Assembly: GCA_028554755.1 (NCBI GenBank)
Contig: JAPTOF010000001.1
Coordinates: forward strand, 7,298,501 to 7,362,500
DNA: 64,000 bases
Origin: Cordia subcordata
Taxonomy: Eukaryota > Streptophyta > Magnoliopsida > Boraginales > Cordiaceae
Reading direction: 5' to 3'
Numbering within the stretch: the stretch's first letter is position 1; the number at the start of each line of letters is the position of its first letter. Position numbers and translations under genes: made by a program. A model generated the notes under the pieces. It did not search any database. It was not told the origin of the DNA and was given only the letters and a program-made list of their open reading frames with translations. Positions 1 through 15,700 of this stretch are shown in pieces.

Positions 1-785
1 TTTTATGCTTAGCCAAACACCTATGTTCTCATAAAAAAACATCATAGTGTAAAATATTATGTGAAAATTGTTAAGTTATGATCTGAGGGAAATCTTGAAA
101 GATCAAAAGGAAAACTTTTTTCTAATTATTTTTGCGGAGTAATTAACAGAAACTTGTATGATATTATCAGCATTTACATGAAGAAAGTTCATCATTTGTT
201 TTTTAATATTTATCTGGAAAGAAAGAGAATGCTGGAGCTTTTGAAGCCAATGAGCAATATTTTTTTTCATGGTGTAGTTTTTGAATACTCCTTTCTTTTG
301 GACAAGTGGGTAATATCCCGACTGCACTAAATCTTTTGTTGATATTTGATATTCTGGATATGATTTACTGTGTACAGAGAGATAAGTTAGGGCTTTTACC
401 TCAGAATTGCACTTTCTTGGCACAATTTGGAATAGGTACCCTTGGTCCTTTTCAATAAATTCTTTACCTTGAAAGTAAAAAGAAATAGAAGAAATAGGGA
501 GGGTGTTTTTTCTTTCTTTCTTTTTTTTTGGAGTGGGGACTCATGGGTTTGCATCTTGTTTGTGTTTAGGTGCCAGCATTCTGTGTTACACACTGTGCAT
601 GGCCTTGTTATTGTGTAATGATTATGTCTGCTTGAGATTCCAGCCCGTGAACAAGTATTTGCATAATAAGTGCAGTCTGCTGCTTGAAATTGTGTGAAGC
701 AACCTGTTGTTACAGTAACAAGCTATGGTTTTGCGTCCACTTGCCCATTGAGGGGGAAGATCACTAAACTAAACATATAATGCAG

Positions 786-3700
786 GGAGTTCTAGAGGCT
801 GTTCGCATAAGTTTGGCAGGTTACCCCACACGGAAGACTTATCATGAGTTTTTGGATCGATTTGGAATTGTTGACTTGGATATTTTTAATGCAAGGTGGG
901 TTTTTCTTTCCTTGATCCTTCTCATTCTACCATCAGATAATTTTTCTCCCAATTCCTGTGAGAATATTATTGTTTATAGGTGTCCTTTTATCTGGTCCAA
1001 AATGACATGCCATTATCTTCCTTCTGCTGCTTGTCACATTCTCAGTTGATGATGTTATGTGTTGAACCTTGATGAAGATGTTACAGTTACTTCATCGGTT
1101 GAAAATGATTTGAACAGCATGTGTACGGTGAAGGAGGCTGCCTTAAGTTTTTCTTGTGTTTATTTACTGAAAAACAAATTTGTATTTGTATTTTGAAACT
1201 TTTCCTTTGCCTTTTAAGGGTTCTCTTAACAGAGGGATCTTATACTAAAATCTAGAATCGACCGCATGTGACTCATGCAGTCTGGTTGGCATAACAATCT
1301 TCACATATCTGCAAATAGTGAGATATATTATGATACATATAGAGTGACTGTGTGTGTATACATATATGTACTTATCCTGTACTCAACAATCTTCACATAT
1401 CTGCAAATAGTGAGATATATTATGATACATACGGATTGACTCTGTGTGTAGACATATATGTACTTATACTGTACTCCTCTTGGTATATGTGTGATACTTA
1501 GTGGATATTATCTATACTTCTTTAGTAAGTATGCCTTCTACTTCTGGTTGACAGGCCCTATTGTTTGGGAAGGATATATGTGTATTTTTATTGTTTTGCG
1601 TTTTTCCTGTATATCTCAGTGTTTCCTTGTTCCCGCTCTGGAACTCATGCACACACATATACTCACAGAGAAAAAGAAAAGAACGAAGAAACATTCTGTC
1701 TACTTCAAATCATAGCTAATGTTTTACGAGGGTCATCTCCAATGGGTGTTTTTATCTTCATGTTGCTGATAATGTTTTGATATATACTTGTATAGTTCTA
1801 TTGTCTTGATGTGCTTGTGAATGTAGTTAGGAATTATGATAGTTCCATTTTGCATTGATTCTTTTTTGGTATTTTGAGCTAATTCCGTAATCACTTTGCT
1901 GGTCTGATTTTGGTTTCTCAATCCATTGTCATATTCTGTTATTCAATATGCTTCTTTTGGCTTCATGTTTCTTTTTATGATGTATTCACAGTTATGATGA
2001 GAAGACTATGACTGAGAAAATACTGCAGAAGCTAAAACTTGGGAACTTTCAGGTTTGATTTAACAAAATCTGGTGCTTATATTCTAATGCTTTTGTCTTG
2101 TTTCCAGCGAGTTTATGTTTTATGATTCTTTATAACGACTCTTTGGTCACACTAATTTTCTTGTTTCACACTTGTTTTTTGACTTCTTTCAGTTAGGGAA
2201 GACCAAAGTTTTCCTTAGAGCTGGTCAGATTGCTATTTTAGACTCACGTCGTGCTGAGGTTTTGGATTCTGCCGCAAGGCATATTCAGGGTTGTGTTCGA
2301 ACATTTATGGCACGCAGGAATTTTATTTCCATGAGAACTGCTGCAATTTGTTTACAAGCATGTTGCAGAGGTAGTCTTCCGAGAATGAATTATATATGCG
2401 TCAAAACGTTTTTTGCTTTAGTTATTCTGTGTTAGCTATCCATTTATATCTGAACTTCTGTTTTTTATAATTCCTTGCCCTTGATCTCCTCTAATTGGGA
2501 CTTACAGCATATGGACATCTCATGGTTGAAGTCACACACCCTAAACTTTGATAAGTAAGGATTTCCCATTGAAAACTTTAGGGGATGGTCAATATGGTGA
2601 AGCTGCCATGAATATCTGGGGCCTTCCCTTCTTGTTTTCCCTCTGAGAGGAGCTGGAACGGGGCATGATGGGTTATCACTTCTGTTGATCTAACCTGAAT
2701 TACTGATAGGTTAATTGCACAATTGTAACTAAGTAAAATGGTTTCTTCTTTTTACCTTTTAAATATTTTTGAAGAACTTGGGGCTTAGCAGGTTCCTGAA
2801 TCCTGACTACTCTTGGTGATGAGGAGAAGAATTAGCAGATATTATTCACTTGAGCTATTTCAAAAATGTCTACGTGTTAGGTATTTTAGTCACATGTTGG
2901 AAATGATAAGTCAATGTACTGTTTCTAAGTTTTTATAGCCATGTGCTTTTGTATAGCTTATCACGTAGTTGCAAGTTATTTATATTCTAAGCTCAAATAA
3001 ATAGGGGCCTTTGTATCCCAATTGATTAACATAATGAAATCACTCTCTCTCTCTCTGAGAATTTTCTTTATTTCTCTCTCTCTTTCTTTTTCTTCATGGT
3101 AATCAATGCTTGAAGATCCTATGGCCATTCTTGTTGAAGCTTCCCTTCCATGGCTGATCTCTCTCTCTCCCCTCCACAGTTTTGGTGTTTCATTGGCATG
3201 AGCTAGCTTTTCTGACACACTTTGTCTAGTTCTTACTCCAAATTTCAGCCATTGAGCTTTGACAATCTCTTCTTGTTCACACACACTTGGGATATCCCAT
3301 TGCTTCTCTTCGCTCTGTAGCAGTTGTTTACTCATTTTCTTGTGTTTTTAGGTTCTTCAGATTCTTCTGACCCTTCAGTTGACATCTCCAGGTTTTTGGT
3401 TCACGTTCAGTCCTTTCTCTTCACTTGGCTCCACACAGATATCAGATATCTCCATTGTTCTCATTGAATACTAGCAACCCATGCAAAGTTAGGCTTAGCC
3501 TTACAATCATTTCGGTAAGGATATATAAATGCTATATTGAAGAAACATCTACTGATAATAAATTCGATAATAAATTCTCATGAGAAGCTTGGAGAAACAT
3601 CTACTTATGCTTGTTTTTGTCACAACTCTCTTGTTTTTTAGATATATCTTTATATCGAATATTTGATACAAAGTTTCTTGAAGAGAGAAAGAAGTTATGT

Positions 3701-6693
3701 AATGTGCATCCATGTAGGGATGTTCATAGCTGAAGTATACAAACAAGTGTATGGGTCTTGTACATTTTAACGCAAGAATTAAAGAATTCTTATAATATCT
3801 TTACACTTTGCTTTTGTTAACAACTTATAACTTTAGAATTTTATCTACATATGGGATAGATTGGATATAAAGTAAATTTGATGTAGTGGAGAAGTTGTGT
3901 AAGCTGGGGACCAGATAAATAGTTCTAGTAGCTGATTTTTGAATAGATCATCTTTTGTGACCTGTCCTTCCCTTGCATTTCCATCATAGGCTTAATGGAG
4001 CTTCTTTCTTCATCATCATGTTGCTTTAAATTCTATTCATAAACTAAATAGGGAAAACTATAATTTGCAGGTCATATTGGCCGTCTTGTCTTTACTACAA
4101 TCAGAGAGACAGCTGCTGTTACTGTACTACAGAAGTATGTCCGGCGATGGCTAGCCAGGCACTCATATATGAAGCTTTATATATCTGCTGTGGTTATACA
4201 GTCCAGCATCCGTGGTTTCTTAACTAGGCAAAAGTTCTTATACATAAAGGAACATAGAGCTGCTACCATAATTCAGGTAAACCTATTTAGTTGACGTGTT
4301 TCTCTTCAGTGTTTATTTTTTGGTTGTATATGCAATGTATTATGCCTGTCTACCTTGTTAGGTCGTCTTTAGGAGCCTCTCTGAGATGGCTACTTAGCCA
4401 TTTTAAGGAGTGAAACTAAGAAATTTGTTCCAATGGCCTCCTCAAAGGGGCTCCCATTTTCTTCTCTCTCTCATCCGATGTGGAGAGTCACTTTTGGCTC
4501 CGTATATTTTTGTGTGTATGGGGAGTGCTGTTGGTGTCAAACTGAATAGGGAGTTCCTAAAATAGAGAGGCACTAAAAGTAAGGAGTACTAAGAGTAAAA
4601 CTGATGTAATGTTATACTTGTTTTATTGTCCATTTCATGATACTAAATATTACTAAGTATTTCGGAAGCTTTTACTAGTAGCCTCTTCTTTATTTAGCCT
4701 ATATCTGCATAAAATCATCATATATCTATTGGCATTAAAATCCTAAACTTTGACTGAATTTAAACTTAGAAAGTATTTATTGAGTTACTACCTCATCTGA
4801 AAGCTTAAGCTTATAAAGAGAGTTAGGATATACTTATTTGTTGTGCTTGGCGCTCCCTTCATGTGTCGGCATCATTTGTTTTGTGCCTTGCATGGGATAG
4901 TTTTAATATTTTCAAGTGGATACCGGTGCGACTCGGGCCCTTGACATTGGCTCTGATATCATATTATCACTTTACGTGAGAGGTTAAACTTTTAGAGAGG
5001 GTTTAGTTTATTTATTTCTTGTTATTAATGGTATCTAATATTTTTTTTATCCGTATGTGTGAGGAATTTTGTTTTTACATTGGTAATGTTAAGGATTCTA
5101 AAGTATGAAATTGTCTGGCATGTGAATATTTTACACTTAGTAGGTAATGATTATTAATATTGTTGAGAATTGGGTGATCAATGGCAGATTACACATTACA
5201 CTGTTAAATGCTTTCAGAACTTGAGATTGTGGCCTCAGTAGCTCTGGAAAATAATGTTCCTATGCTCAATGATGATGTTTATAGAGAGTAGATCCTGAGT
5301 ATTTGAAGAAAATTAATATCCACTGGAGGAAACATTGGACATACTTTCTGTTCATTCTTTATAAATTTATGAACTCTGAACCTCATATATGAATTGTTGA
5401 TTATCTCGCTTTTCCAAATGTAGTTATGCATTTGTAAACAGCTTATACAGTGAGTTCACCATTTTGTTATTTCTCAGAAAGAAAAAAAAAATTACTGTCC
5501 AGAAAAAGAAAAACAGAAGTATTTTGGACATTTGATTTGACATCTGACTTTTCAGTATGAAGTTCTGTACCAGTTCAATGCGGTCAGTGTATGCGTTATA
5601 AATTTGAACTACGCGTAGGAGTGGGGGAGTGTCTACCATTGTCATAGTAGTAATTATTTAATCTTATTTTTCCATGTACTCATGTACTTGCAGAATAGGA
5701 AATTTCCCTTTTTACAGTTTCTGTAAAAGTATAGTGTGGTTTCTTGAAGTCACTTAGCATATTAGTATAGGATAGTTAATAGTTACACACTGGTAAAGAT
5801 ATTATTTTCGACAAATAGTTAGTCTTCCCTTGTTGATTGTTGCTTTAACATCTTACAGGCTTATTGGAGGATGTGCAAAGTCCGTTCTGCTTTTCAGCGT
5901 CGTCAATCTGATATTATTGCTGTACAGTGTCTTTGGAGGCGAAAGTTGGCAAGAAGAGAGCTCAGGAGGCTTAAACAGGTCAGAATAATATCATTAAGTT
6001 CTAGGCTGATCATGAGGCCTTCAGTGTTTTCAAGTCATGGATATTGTGCTATAGTTGGAAGGTAACATCGTTAGAAATAGAACATAGATGGTGCTGTAAT
6101 GTATGTAAGATTAATATGTGGTAAATCCTAAAAGATGAGACTGAATATGTGATATCCTTGCCACACTTCTAGGAAAAAGAATAATGGATATGTCCATTAG
6201 TATAATGTGTCCATTCTTGTACTCGAGACTGGAAAAATGTATTTCCTATATATTTTTTCCCCCCCAAATGTATTAGCTATATGTTTAGTGCAACACTTGC
6301 ATGATCAAATAAATAATTTTTTTAATTTTAAACAATGCTATAGGCGTGTTTGCCATAACAAAAACTTTTAGGTGATGTTCATGGGTATTTTGATGGAGAA
6401 AGTGAGGACAAAAGTATGGGGGATCACTAGATTTGTGCTCTTCATAAGCACCAGAGATTCTGCTGGGGTTGAGCTTCTTGTATGAATTCTCTTGTGTTAG
6501 GCGTGTTTGCCATAACACAAACTTTTAGGTGATGTTCATGGGTATTTTGATGGAGAAAGTGAGGGCAAAAGTATGGGGGATCACTAGATTTGTGCCCTTC
6601 ATAAGCACCAAAGATTCTGCTGGGGTTGAGCTTCTTGTATGAATTCTCTTGTGTTGTTGGCATGCTTCAATGTAGCCATTTATTTCTTCTTCT

Positions 6694-6732
<39 letters not shown>

Positions 6733-9700
6733 GGGGGTTGTGGGAGGACAAACTCTAAATTTCATAAGATAAATGCTTTTAAGATTTCGAGTATAATGGC
6801 ATGACATGTTGTATTCTGCTTTAGTTGTTTATGTATGATCATCTCTTCATATTGCCTCTCTTTGGAATGATGTAGTACAATATGGTTAAACAAATTTTTG
6901 TTGACTCTAGTTCTTGCACTGAGTTAGCTGCAGCAAAAAACCCTGATTTCTGTTCATTGCAGCGCATACATCAGTGTCACTGAGTAAAGATGTTCTATGC
7001 TGGCCTACGTTGACATATACTCCCTCCACCCAATAATTTGAGTTCTTCTCATGAAAACCAACTTCAAATTTTTTATATTTGTTATTGTTAAGTTTGCTAA
7101 ATTACGTCTCCATATTGGAAATGTATAGTGGTGAACATAGACTGGGAAAGTAGATGTTAGGATTGGAAATGAGCAGTGTATTTTGTGTTGCTATGTGAAA
7201 AGAGACACAAAATATGGGACGCTCTACAATGAACAACCTGCCCTTAATATTATATAAAACACACAGACAAACATAGAGCCAAACAGGCAGATATAGGTGT
7301 ACTTTTTTGCACTTGTTAGTTCTTTTGCTGTTTGGGTGAGATGTTTCTTACATTAATGGCTCTTGCACCTATATTTAGCAGCTAGCAAAGTGATGTCAAG
7401 ATGCATGATTTAAAGTCTCCCCTTCTAGTTTGTTTTTTACCATGATGATATACTTAACCAGCAATACTTCTTTCTTATTATTATCTTCCAGATTTCCTTA
7501 GGATTTACATTTGGACCAAGTAATATTTCACATCGCTTCTCCCTGTCATTTGTACAGCACAGACATTTTGGTTCATTTTAAATTTTTGTAACAGGAGGCC
7601 AATGAAGCTGGTGCTTTGCGCCTTGCAAAAGGTAAACTTGAGAAGCAGCTGGAGGATCTCACATGGCGGTTGCATCTGGAAAAAAAATTACGGGTAACAT
7701 CTATTCTAGAGCAAAATTTTCACACTTGAAGTGTTAATAGTTTAACTATAAAGGAGAATGAAACTTATTCTTTGACCATTGAATTTTGATCAATTCTCGA
7801 CTTAATGTCCGATTGTTTAGAGTCAACATTCTACTTGTTGAGTTATAGATGCTGGCCAAATTTTGTTTAGGATGTCTGTGATAGTAGGCTCAATGGCATA
7901 TAAACTTAGCCATTGGATGCTGAAACTGTTCCCCAACGTATTGAATTATATGACTGCTGACTCATGTAAGAAGTTGGTACCATTGGAATCTAGGATGTCT
8001 AAGATTAGCATTTATTTTTAAGTTTAATGATTAGTAACAGTTAAATGGATAGCATCCAATACTTGCATATGAATTTCACTTCTATTGTATCACTCTACTG
8101 GGATTACAGCTCTTATTTTTCCCTTTCCAATATATTTCTTCATGGTGATCATGAGTATTTTGTTCTTTTAAATCTACTTCTTCATGGTGGCTTGTATTCT
8201 ACTTGGCCGTCACTTACCAAATATTTCCCCTTCTATTTCTTTAATTTTGAGATTCATGTCCTTGTCTGTGTTTCACCACAAGTGGGTGAATATTTTAGTG
8301 AAGTCATTTTTTAAGACATTTATTGTTGATCAGCCTGCATAATGCAAATCCAAATGCAGGTTTCTAATGAGGAGGCAAAGTTGGTTGAGATTTCAAAACT
8401 TCAAAAAACTGTGGATTCTTTAAGCCTTGAACTCAATGCAGCAAAACTTGCTACGGTTAATGAGTTCAACAAGAATGCAGTGCTGCAAAGACAACTTGAA
8501 CTATCAGTGAAGGAGAAATCTGCTTTGGAAAGAGAAGTAGTCTCAGTGAATGAACTGAGAAATGAAAATGCTATTTTGAAGGTGACATAGGATCCATTGC
8601 TCACTATAAACTATATTGCTTTGAGTTTTAGTGATTTGTTTCTTACTTACCGAGTAGTAAGTTTTTTAAGTGAGCATTGACTTCTCATTTCTGCAAAGTT
8701 TCTAAAATGAACATCTACTTTTGGTTAATATTAGTTAACTTCTTTTCCTTGCCCACCATTTCATTTCATCGGAATTTTATTTAATATACTTGGTCCTACT
8801 TTGTTGCATTTGATGCCATACTTTAATTTGAGTTGAAAGTGGTACCAACAACTTCTAGATTAAGTTACATTATTGTGATGATACTTGATAAAATGCCATA
8901 TCTTTCATCATAGGAGGTAGATATTTGACTTTCTCGGCTCTAAAGGTTCTCCACCTTCTTTAATATCAGTTACAGAAAGCTGATACTTAAAGTGTAATTT
9001 GTATGACCAAAAAATGTGCGGCAATGAGAAAAGACCTGGTTCCTTAGGGCTTAGTATGTTTCATCTGTAATGAGCATCTCTACTAGAAATTGTTGCCTTC
9101 TCTTGTGCAAAAGTTGTGTTGGATTAGTCTTGTAATATAAAATTAGCCTGTTAGGAAAATGGGCTGAATTTCCTATCCAAATATGTTTTTCCCAAACTTT
9201 GAGCTAAATTAAATGCTTTTGCTCCCCATGCGGTTGTCACAATGATATTCAGAAGTTTAATTGGCAAATGTGCTCAAAAAGATTTTGTAAGCATATAATT
9301 TTTATATAATTGATTCATGGTGTTAGCAATAAAATCTTTTTGTGTCTTGGTATCTTCCATTGATTGGTCTGCTGTCTTCAAAACTATTTGTACTTCTGTA
9401 ATTTTTTTTTCCATGAGAAGTACTTTTTTAAGGTTTCCTGATAATATAATTTATTTACATTTTTGGTGTGATTAGGAATTTTACTTGGTTTGAGTTTAAA
9501 ATTGGGGAACTTGTTTATTTTAGATAGTAATATAAAGAATCTCCTAATCTGGTTTGACGTATATATCTTGTTGATCTTGACATAGCGGTTAAGCAAATAC
9601 AGAATTTGATATGATAAATGTTTAATCAATAATGGGAATGAATAAATTCTGTTATAAGCTATAGTTATGAGATATAATTAAAATATTTTAATTGAGCAGT

Positions 9701-12700
9701 TGTAGTATTAGCATGTTTCTTCAGATCTAAATATTTAACCTTAATGTGGTGTTTCTAACACTGTATACAGAGCTCCCTGAGGTCCTTGGAGGAGAGGAAC
9801 TCATTGCTGGAGCATGAGCTTGTCAAGACTAAAGAAGAAGCAAGTAGTACGATTGAGAAATTGAGAGAAGTTGAACGAAAGTGTTCACAGCTCCAGCAGA
9901 ATTTGCAAAGGTGTCTTAGTGTGGCCATTTTGCGGCAATCAAATTTTTGTGTACATTGTCTTTCACTTTCTTTGAAATAAGTTAAAATGAAATAGCAACA
10001 ACGAACTTTTCTTTTAATACTTTCTCTTCCACTGTCTTCAAAATAAATGAAAATCTGATAGATAAATGAATTTCTTAAAAAGATTTTCTTGATAAATACT
10101 CTATTCTTAGTTCACCTGTTCTCAAGATTTTTCGTGTAGCAGGTCTAGATCTTGCATGATGATGGTAATATATTCTCTTTGTAATTATTTGTGGTGATCG
10201 TCTGTTTTTTCCCCTCACTGCATGTTATCTGGATCAGTTTGGAGGAAAAGCTCTCAAATTTGGAAGATGAGAATCATATTCTACGTCAAAAAGCTTTCAG
10301 TGAGTCTCCTAAGAAGAACCGTAGTCCTTTTGTGAAGCCTTTACTGGAAGTAAGCAATTATGCAGTTTTATTAGTTTATGATACATATAGTTGTATAGAA
10401 CGTTATTTTTTGTTGAACTTGGATTCAGTTTTTTCAGAGTCTAATTATACTTGATGATAATTTTTCATTGTTGCTCTGAACAGAAGATTTCCAGTGCAGT
10501 TGCTCTTCCTTCTGCTGAGAGAAAAATTTCTTTTGTAAGATCTATTTTCTAGCAGTCTTTTGATTTGTTAAATCCTTATCTGCTTCCTAACATCTGTAAT
10601 TTGCTTACACAGGAATCACCCACACCTTCAAAAATAATACCTCCTATTGCGCAGGGTTTATCCGATTACCGTCGAACTAAATCAAATATCGAGAAGCATC
10701 AGGTTTTTCTTCTTTTAGGCATAATAGTTGCATGTATTATATTTATTTTATCTTATCTCTTTAGTAGATGGTCAATATATTCTTAAAATTGATCTGGATA
10801 TGGATTGGTGTACTCATGAATATGTTGAAGCGTTCCAGATTTCAGATCTTCGCATATGAAATCAATGAATTTAAAATGGACTTCATACAACACCATTTTA
10901 ATAAGGATGAGATCTATATAAAAGATTTGAAAGTAACAGTCGATATGGTCAAGGAATTGATGTTCATAATAACTTAAATTCTGTAAACAACTGCAATTGA
11001 ATTGACCTGTGGATTTGACAACTATAGTATTGTCCTTAAATATAGAAGCACCTTTGAATTCTAAGGCAGTTGTATCTCCATCTGCATGATACATTAACTT
11101 AGAACTGAAATTCTTGCTATGCAGAACTATGAAATCCTCTCGCAATGCATTAAAAATGATATGGGATTTAAGGATGGGAAGCCGGTGGCTGCTTGTGTTA
11201 TCTATAGATGCCTTGTTCATTGGGATGCCTTTGAGTCTGAAAGGACAGCTATTTTTGATTTCATAATCGAAGGAATAAATGATGTCCTGAAGGTGAATTG
11301 CTTGCCTGAATCCTTGATTATTTTGTGTAGCTTGTATAGCTCTGATTACTTCTCCATCTAACCGGTGAGTATGTCATATGATGGTCATTTCTAGTAGCAT
11401 TGTCAATATTGCTTAAGCTGATTTCTAGTAGCATTGTCAATATTGCTTAAGCTGAAAGATGAAATTTTTATCAATTACTCCAAAAGGCTATACTTTAAGA
11501 TAGCAGATGAGGTTAATGATTTTCTTATATCTTGATTCAGACAGGAGATGAGGACACGACATTGCCTTACTGGTTATCTAATACATCAGCACTTCTATGC
11601 CTCTTGCAAAGGAACTTGCGGTCCAGTGGGTTTTTGGCTGCAAATTCTCATTATTTTAGCGGCTCAACTGGGATAAATGGGAGACTTCCGCATGTATGTT
11701 TCAGCATTTTTGCTATTCAATGTCATATTTTCTTTTTGTGTAGTGGTTTCTTTTGTTTACAAGATTCCTCTGCAAAGATAATGTAGTTTGTAGTGAGCAT
11801 TTGTTGGATCATCTGGTCTTCCCATGAATAGCATTATAAGGGAGGGCGTGCATTTAATAAAAGATTATTCATCTCATCTCATCTCCTCTCTCTCTCTCTC
11901 TCTCTCTCTCGTGTTTTGGTTAAAAAAACCTATTACATTATTGCCAGTGTTAAGTACAGGAACTAAATATAACCAAATCCTCTCTATAAGCTGAAGCTTT
12001 TTATTTATTATACTTAAGAGCTAGGTTATATGCGTTTGTACTGTATGTGATTTTGTTTACATCCTTCAATTGTTTTATATCATTTTCTAAGACCCATTTC
12101 TTGGTTTTGGACCATCTTGTTTTGTTGTCAAGTTGGTCAGATATGTTCCCATTAAATGCAAAGAAGCAATATGCTCATGATATGGAAATAATGTTTTCAT
12201 ATATTCTCTTATGTGAAAGAAACATTTGCATTGAATCTGCACAACTTGTTGGTTTCTAATTCTATGGTTTTATTGTATTTTGAGTGATATGTGAGACTGT
12301 AACTTTAAAATTTACTGGAATTTTGTTTTAACACTTATTATGTGCTTTTTCATCATGGGTTCCTTCAACATGTTAATTAGACAGGATTGAGACCAAATTG
12401 CTCTTAACTTTGTTGTTTAGGTTCTAAAGTCGCCTTTAAGATTGGAGGATGGTACATCGCATTTGGAAGCTCGTTACCCAGCTATACTATTTAAACAACA
12501 GTTAACAGCTTGTGTAGAGAAAATATTTGGCCTGATTCGTGATAATTTGAAGAAAGAAATTTCTCCACTTTTGGGTCAGTGCATTCAGGTGACTTTCTTC
12601 TCCCATTAGGTACATACTTAAGTTATTGATGTATGAGAATTTGTGATTCAAAGCGCTTTCCCTTTAGTTCTATGTGTTTGCTCTTCTTTATCTAATCATT

Positions 12701-15700
12701 TTCTGGGCAAAATGATATGTTTCCTAGTGTTTTGTTAATAGCTTGCTGCATCACCTATTTAAAAATTTTAAATGAAGTATGATTTCACAATAGAAGACAA
12801 ATAAATAGGGTCAAGTTACTTGGTTTTTGTATGTTTTGAAATTTAAAGGTGTAGGACCTTTTGTATCTGAGACTTTTCAGCATTTTTCTAATTTCTTTTG
12901 TTTTCCATTTGTATTTTACATTTGTCGACGTTGGAACTGTGATTAGGTTGCATATCTTATGTTGACAAATGGAATTGTTTTCTATCCTGAACCCAACTAC
13001 ACTATGTTATGTCAGCTTTATGGATGTAATGACAACACTCTTTCTTGTTGAGAGAATGCGATATCTCACTGACTGTCTCCAACAAACTTCTTTTAGGGTC
13101 CCCTCTACCCCTCTTATGGTTGACAACATCCAGTCTTGCCACCTTCTGGTAGGTGTCTCTGTAGGTCTCCTCTTAATAAGTCCAAACTGTCTTCAGCAGT
13201 TCTCTTAATCTTGTCTTCACTCATAGCCATTGTCCTTTTTTCCTCAATTCATTTCATTTGTGGATTGTTGCACTGCATTTTTCATTTTTACCAATCTTTT
13301 CAACATGTTACTTCACCGTCAAACACTTCAATACATATAACAAAATTGGTCTTTTAATTTCTTTTAACTTAAAGAGGTACGTTACGATCAAACAAGACTC
13401 TTGATGCGCTTCTTCACTTTCTCTAACCTGCCATAAATTCTGTAACTGACATCAGCATTCATTTTCTGATCTTGTTTGACCATAATCGTAGGGTATCTAA
13501 TGTTTTCCTTTTTGAGTATTCTTTCCATCTCCAGTCTTACTTCCTGCATCTTGTACTTTAACCGCAAAAGATTACTCTGTGATTGCTTTTGTGTCAATGA
13601 TTGTTTACAGTAAAGTTACCTTTAGTTGGACAAAAGAAATGCTCTGTGTCGGCAATTTTTTCTATAGGGACTCAACCAAGAGTTCTGATCCTAGTAAAAA
13701 GTTGTTATATGTTTACTTTTAAATTATGTTTGTTAAAAATAGACTATAGAAGAATGACTTCTGATTATCAAACCATAGGTCGGTGCAAACATCTAGTTGA
13801 TGTACTACTAGATTTGATTTTTGTTTTCTCACTTCAGTGGTAATCTGGAAACTAGCAGGGCTTACATTATGCTTAGTGCCCCCCACAACACACACCAGCC
13901 CTAATTGGGTGATTCTTTATTGTTTCTTTTTCAAAAGGCACCAAAGATTCAGCGAGTTCATGGCGGAAAGCCATCTAGATCTCCCGGAGGTGTTCCCCAG
14001 CAGTCTGTGAGCAGTCAGTGGGATAGCATCAGCAAATTTTTGGATTCTCTCATGGGGCGACTACAACAAAATCATGTATGTAGCATTGCTTTGCTATTAT
14101 CTGATTTTTGTGTTCCCCTGCTGTTATCAAGTTTTCTTTTCAATTGACTTTTCTTACTGGTATCTGATTGAGTGTCTTTCCTGCATGTTTATCAGACGCT
14201 GCTGATTTGATAAATTTTCGTGTTCAGAATTCTGTTTATAATAGCATCTTTCCTACTGGAAAAGGTCTATTTGTGATAGAAAATGTTGGCTGAGTTATTT
14301 TCTTTTTCCCTCTCTTTTTCAGGAAGAGGAAGAGGGATTAGGCATTTAGACATTTTTAAGAAAAAGATATAATGACAAAAGCCTATAAAATATGCAATTA
14401 GTGTTGGCCAATCAAAGTGAAGAGCCTTTAGCCATACATATGCAGAGAAGATAGGAGTAATACTTTGTTCATTAGCAATGAGAGGACAGATGTGATAGTT
14501 GAGGCATTTGTAGAACTCTTCTCAATCCAAATCTAATGCACTCTTATCCCAAATGCATAAAAAACTTCTTCTTCATTTTCTTTTCTTTTCTTTTTTCTTT
14601 TTAAAATTGTTTCTAACTTGAGAAATCCAATAATCTTACAAACCTTAAGTTGAGTGGAAGTGGAAACAAAATATTCTCCATGCCCTTGAATGCCAAATAG
14701 TTCTCGTTCCTTTATACTTAGTGGTGCTTTTTACACGTTTCACAATCACTGCCTTTTTTCTTATTTACTATGAAAGCAATTACAACTAATCTGTCCACTT
14801 ATTTATGTTCCTACATGAAGTTCTAGTTACTTTCACTTTTACCCAACAGTTTTTGCGTGCTTGTGCTCATTCATAGCAGAACCCCCAATGAGGAGCTGCC
14901 ATAAGTGTGGAAACCATAATAGAGTGGTTACATTAGTATAGCTAACAGCTGTGTAGTTAGTTAAGAGTTTGTTTGGCCCAGCTTATAGACACTCAAAAGT
15001 GCTTTTTGTGAGTCTAAAGGCTGAAGCTAATTTGTTTGGCAAATTTTTATAAGTGCTTTTATGTAAAAACCAAAGTTGAAAAAACTGAAAAATCAGAAGC
15101 TCTAAATTAGAGCTTCTTGAAAAAGGCTATTGGAAAGTTGTTTTTATATCATGTCAGAAATTATTTTTTTCCACTTTTCTTAAAAATTACCTATCCATAA
15201 TTTTAAAATTTTAATGTTATACTCAAAACAGTTAAAAGCTCAACTATTAACTTATCAAGCCAAACAATCAATAGCTTTTATTCAGTAGCACTTTCAACCA
15301 CAATTCCACTGTTAAAAGTTCTACAGCTTAATAGTTGAAATTTCACACCTAGGTCAAATAGAGCCTGATAAGTTGTTATATTTTCTACATGTGCTTTAAT
15401 TGTTAGTTTGTTGTGCACCTTATGTCTTGTGGTAAGACTATAAATACCTGATGTACCTGCTTCAATCATTAATGAGAAACATTTCATTCCCTCCAACTAT
15501 CTACTTCTTCATGGTAGCCTGAGCAGTTAAGATCCTGGTGCTCTTTTTTTTGAAGCTGCCATAGCTGAGAGCTTCAAAGCAGCTTCCGTTTCTTGATCTT
15601 CTCTTCTCAGCTCACTCATCCTCCATGATTGCCGACTCTGTTGCGAGCTCATGGTCCAATTAGAAGAAGGAAGACATGATAACTTCAGTGTTTAGAACTC

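Noticed and set aside
10783..11220. Minus-strand 145-codon frame in the myosin gene
   Set aside because: Overlaps the well-supported sense exon 11125-11292 and its upstream intron; it is an antisense shadow.
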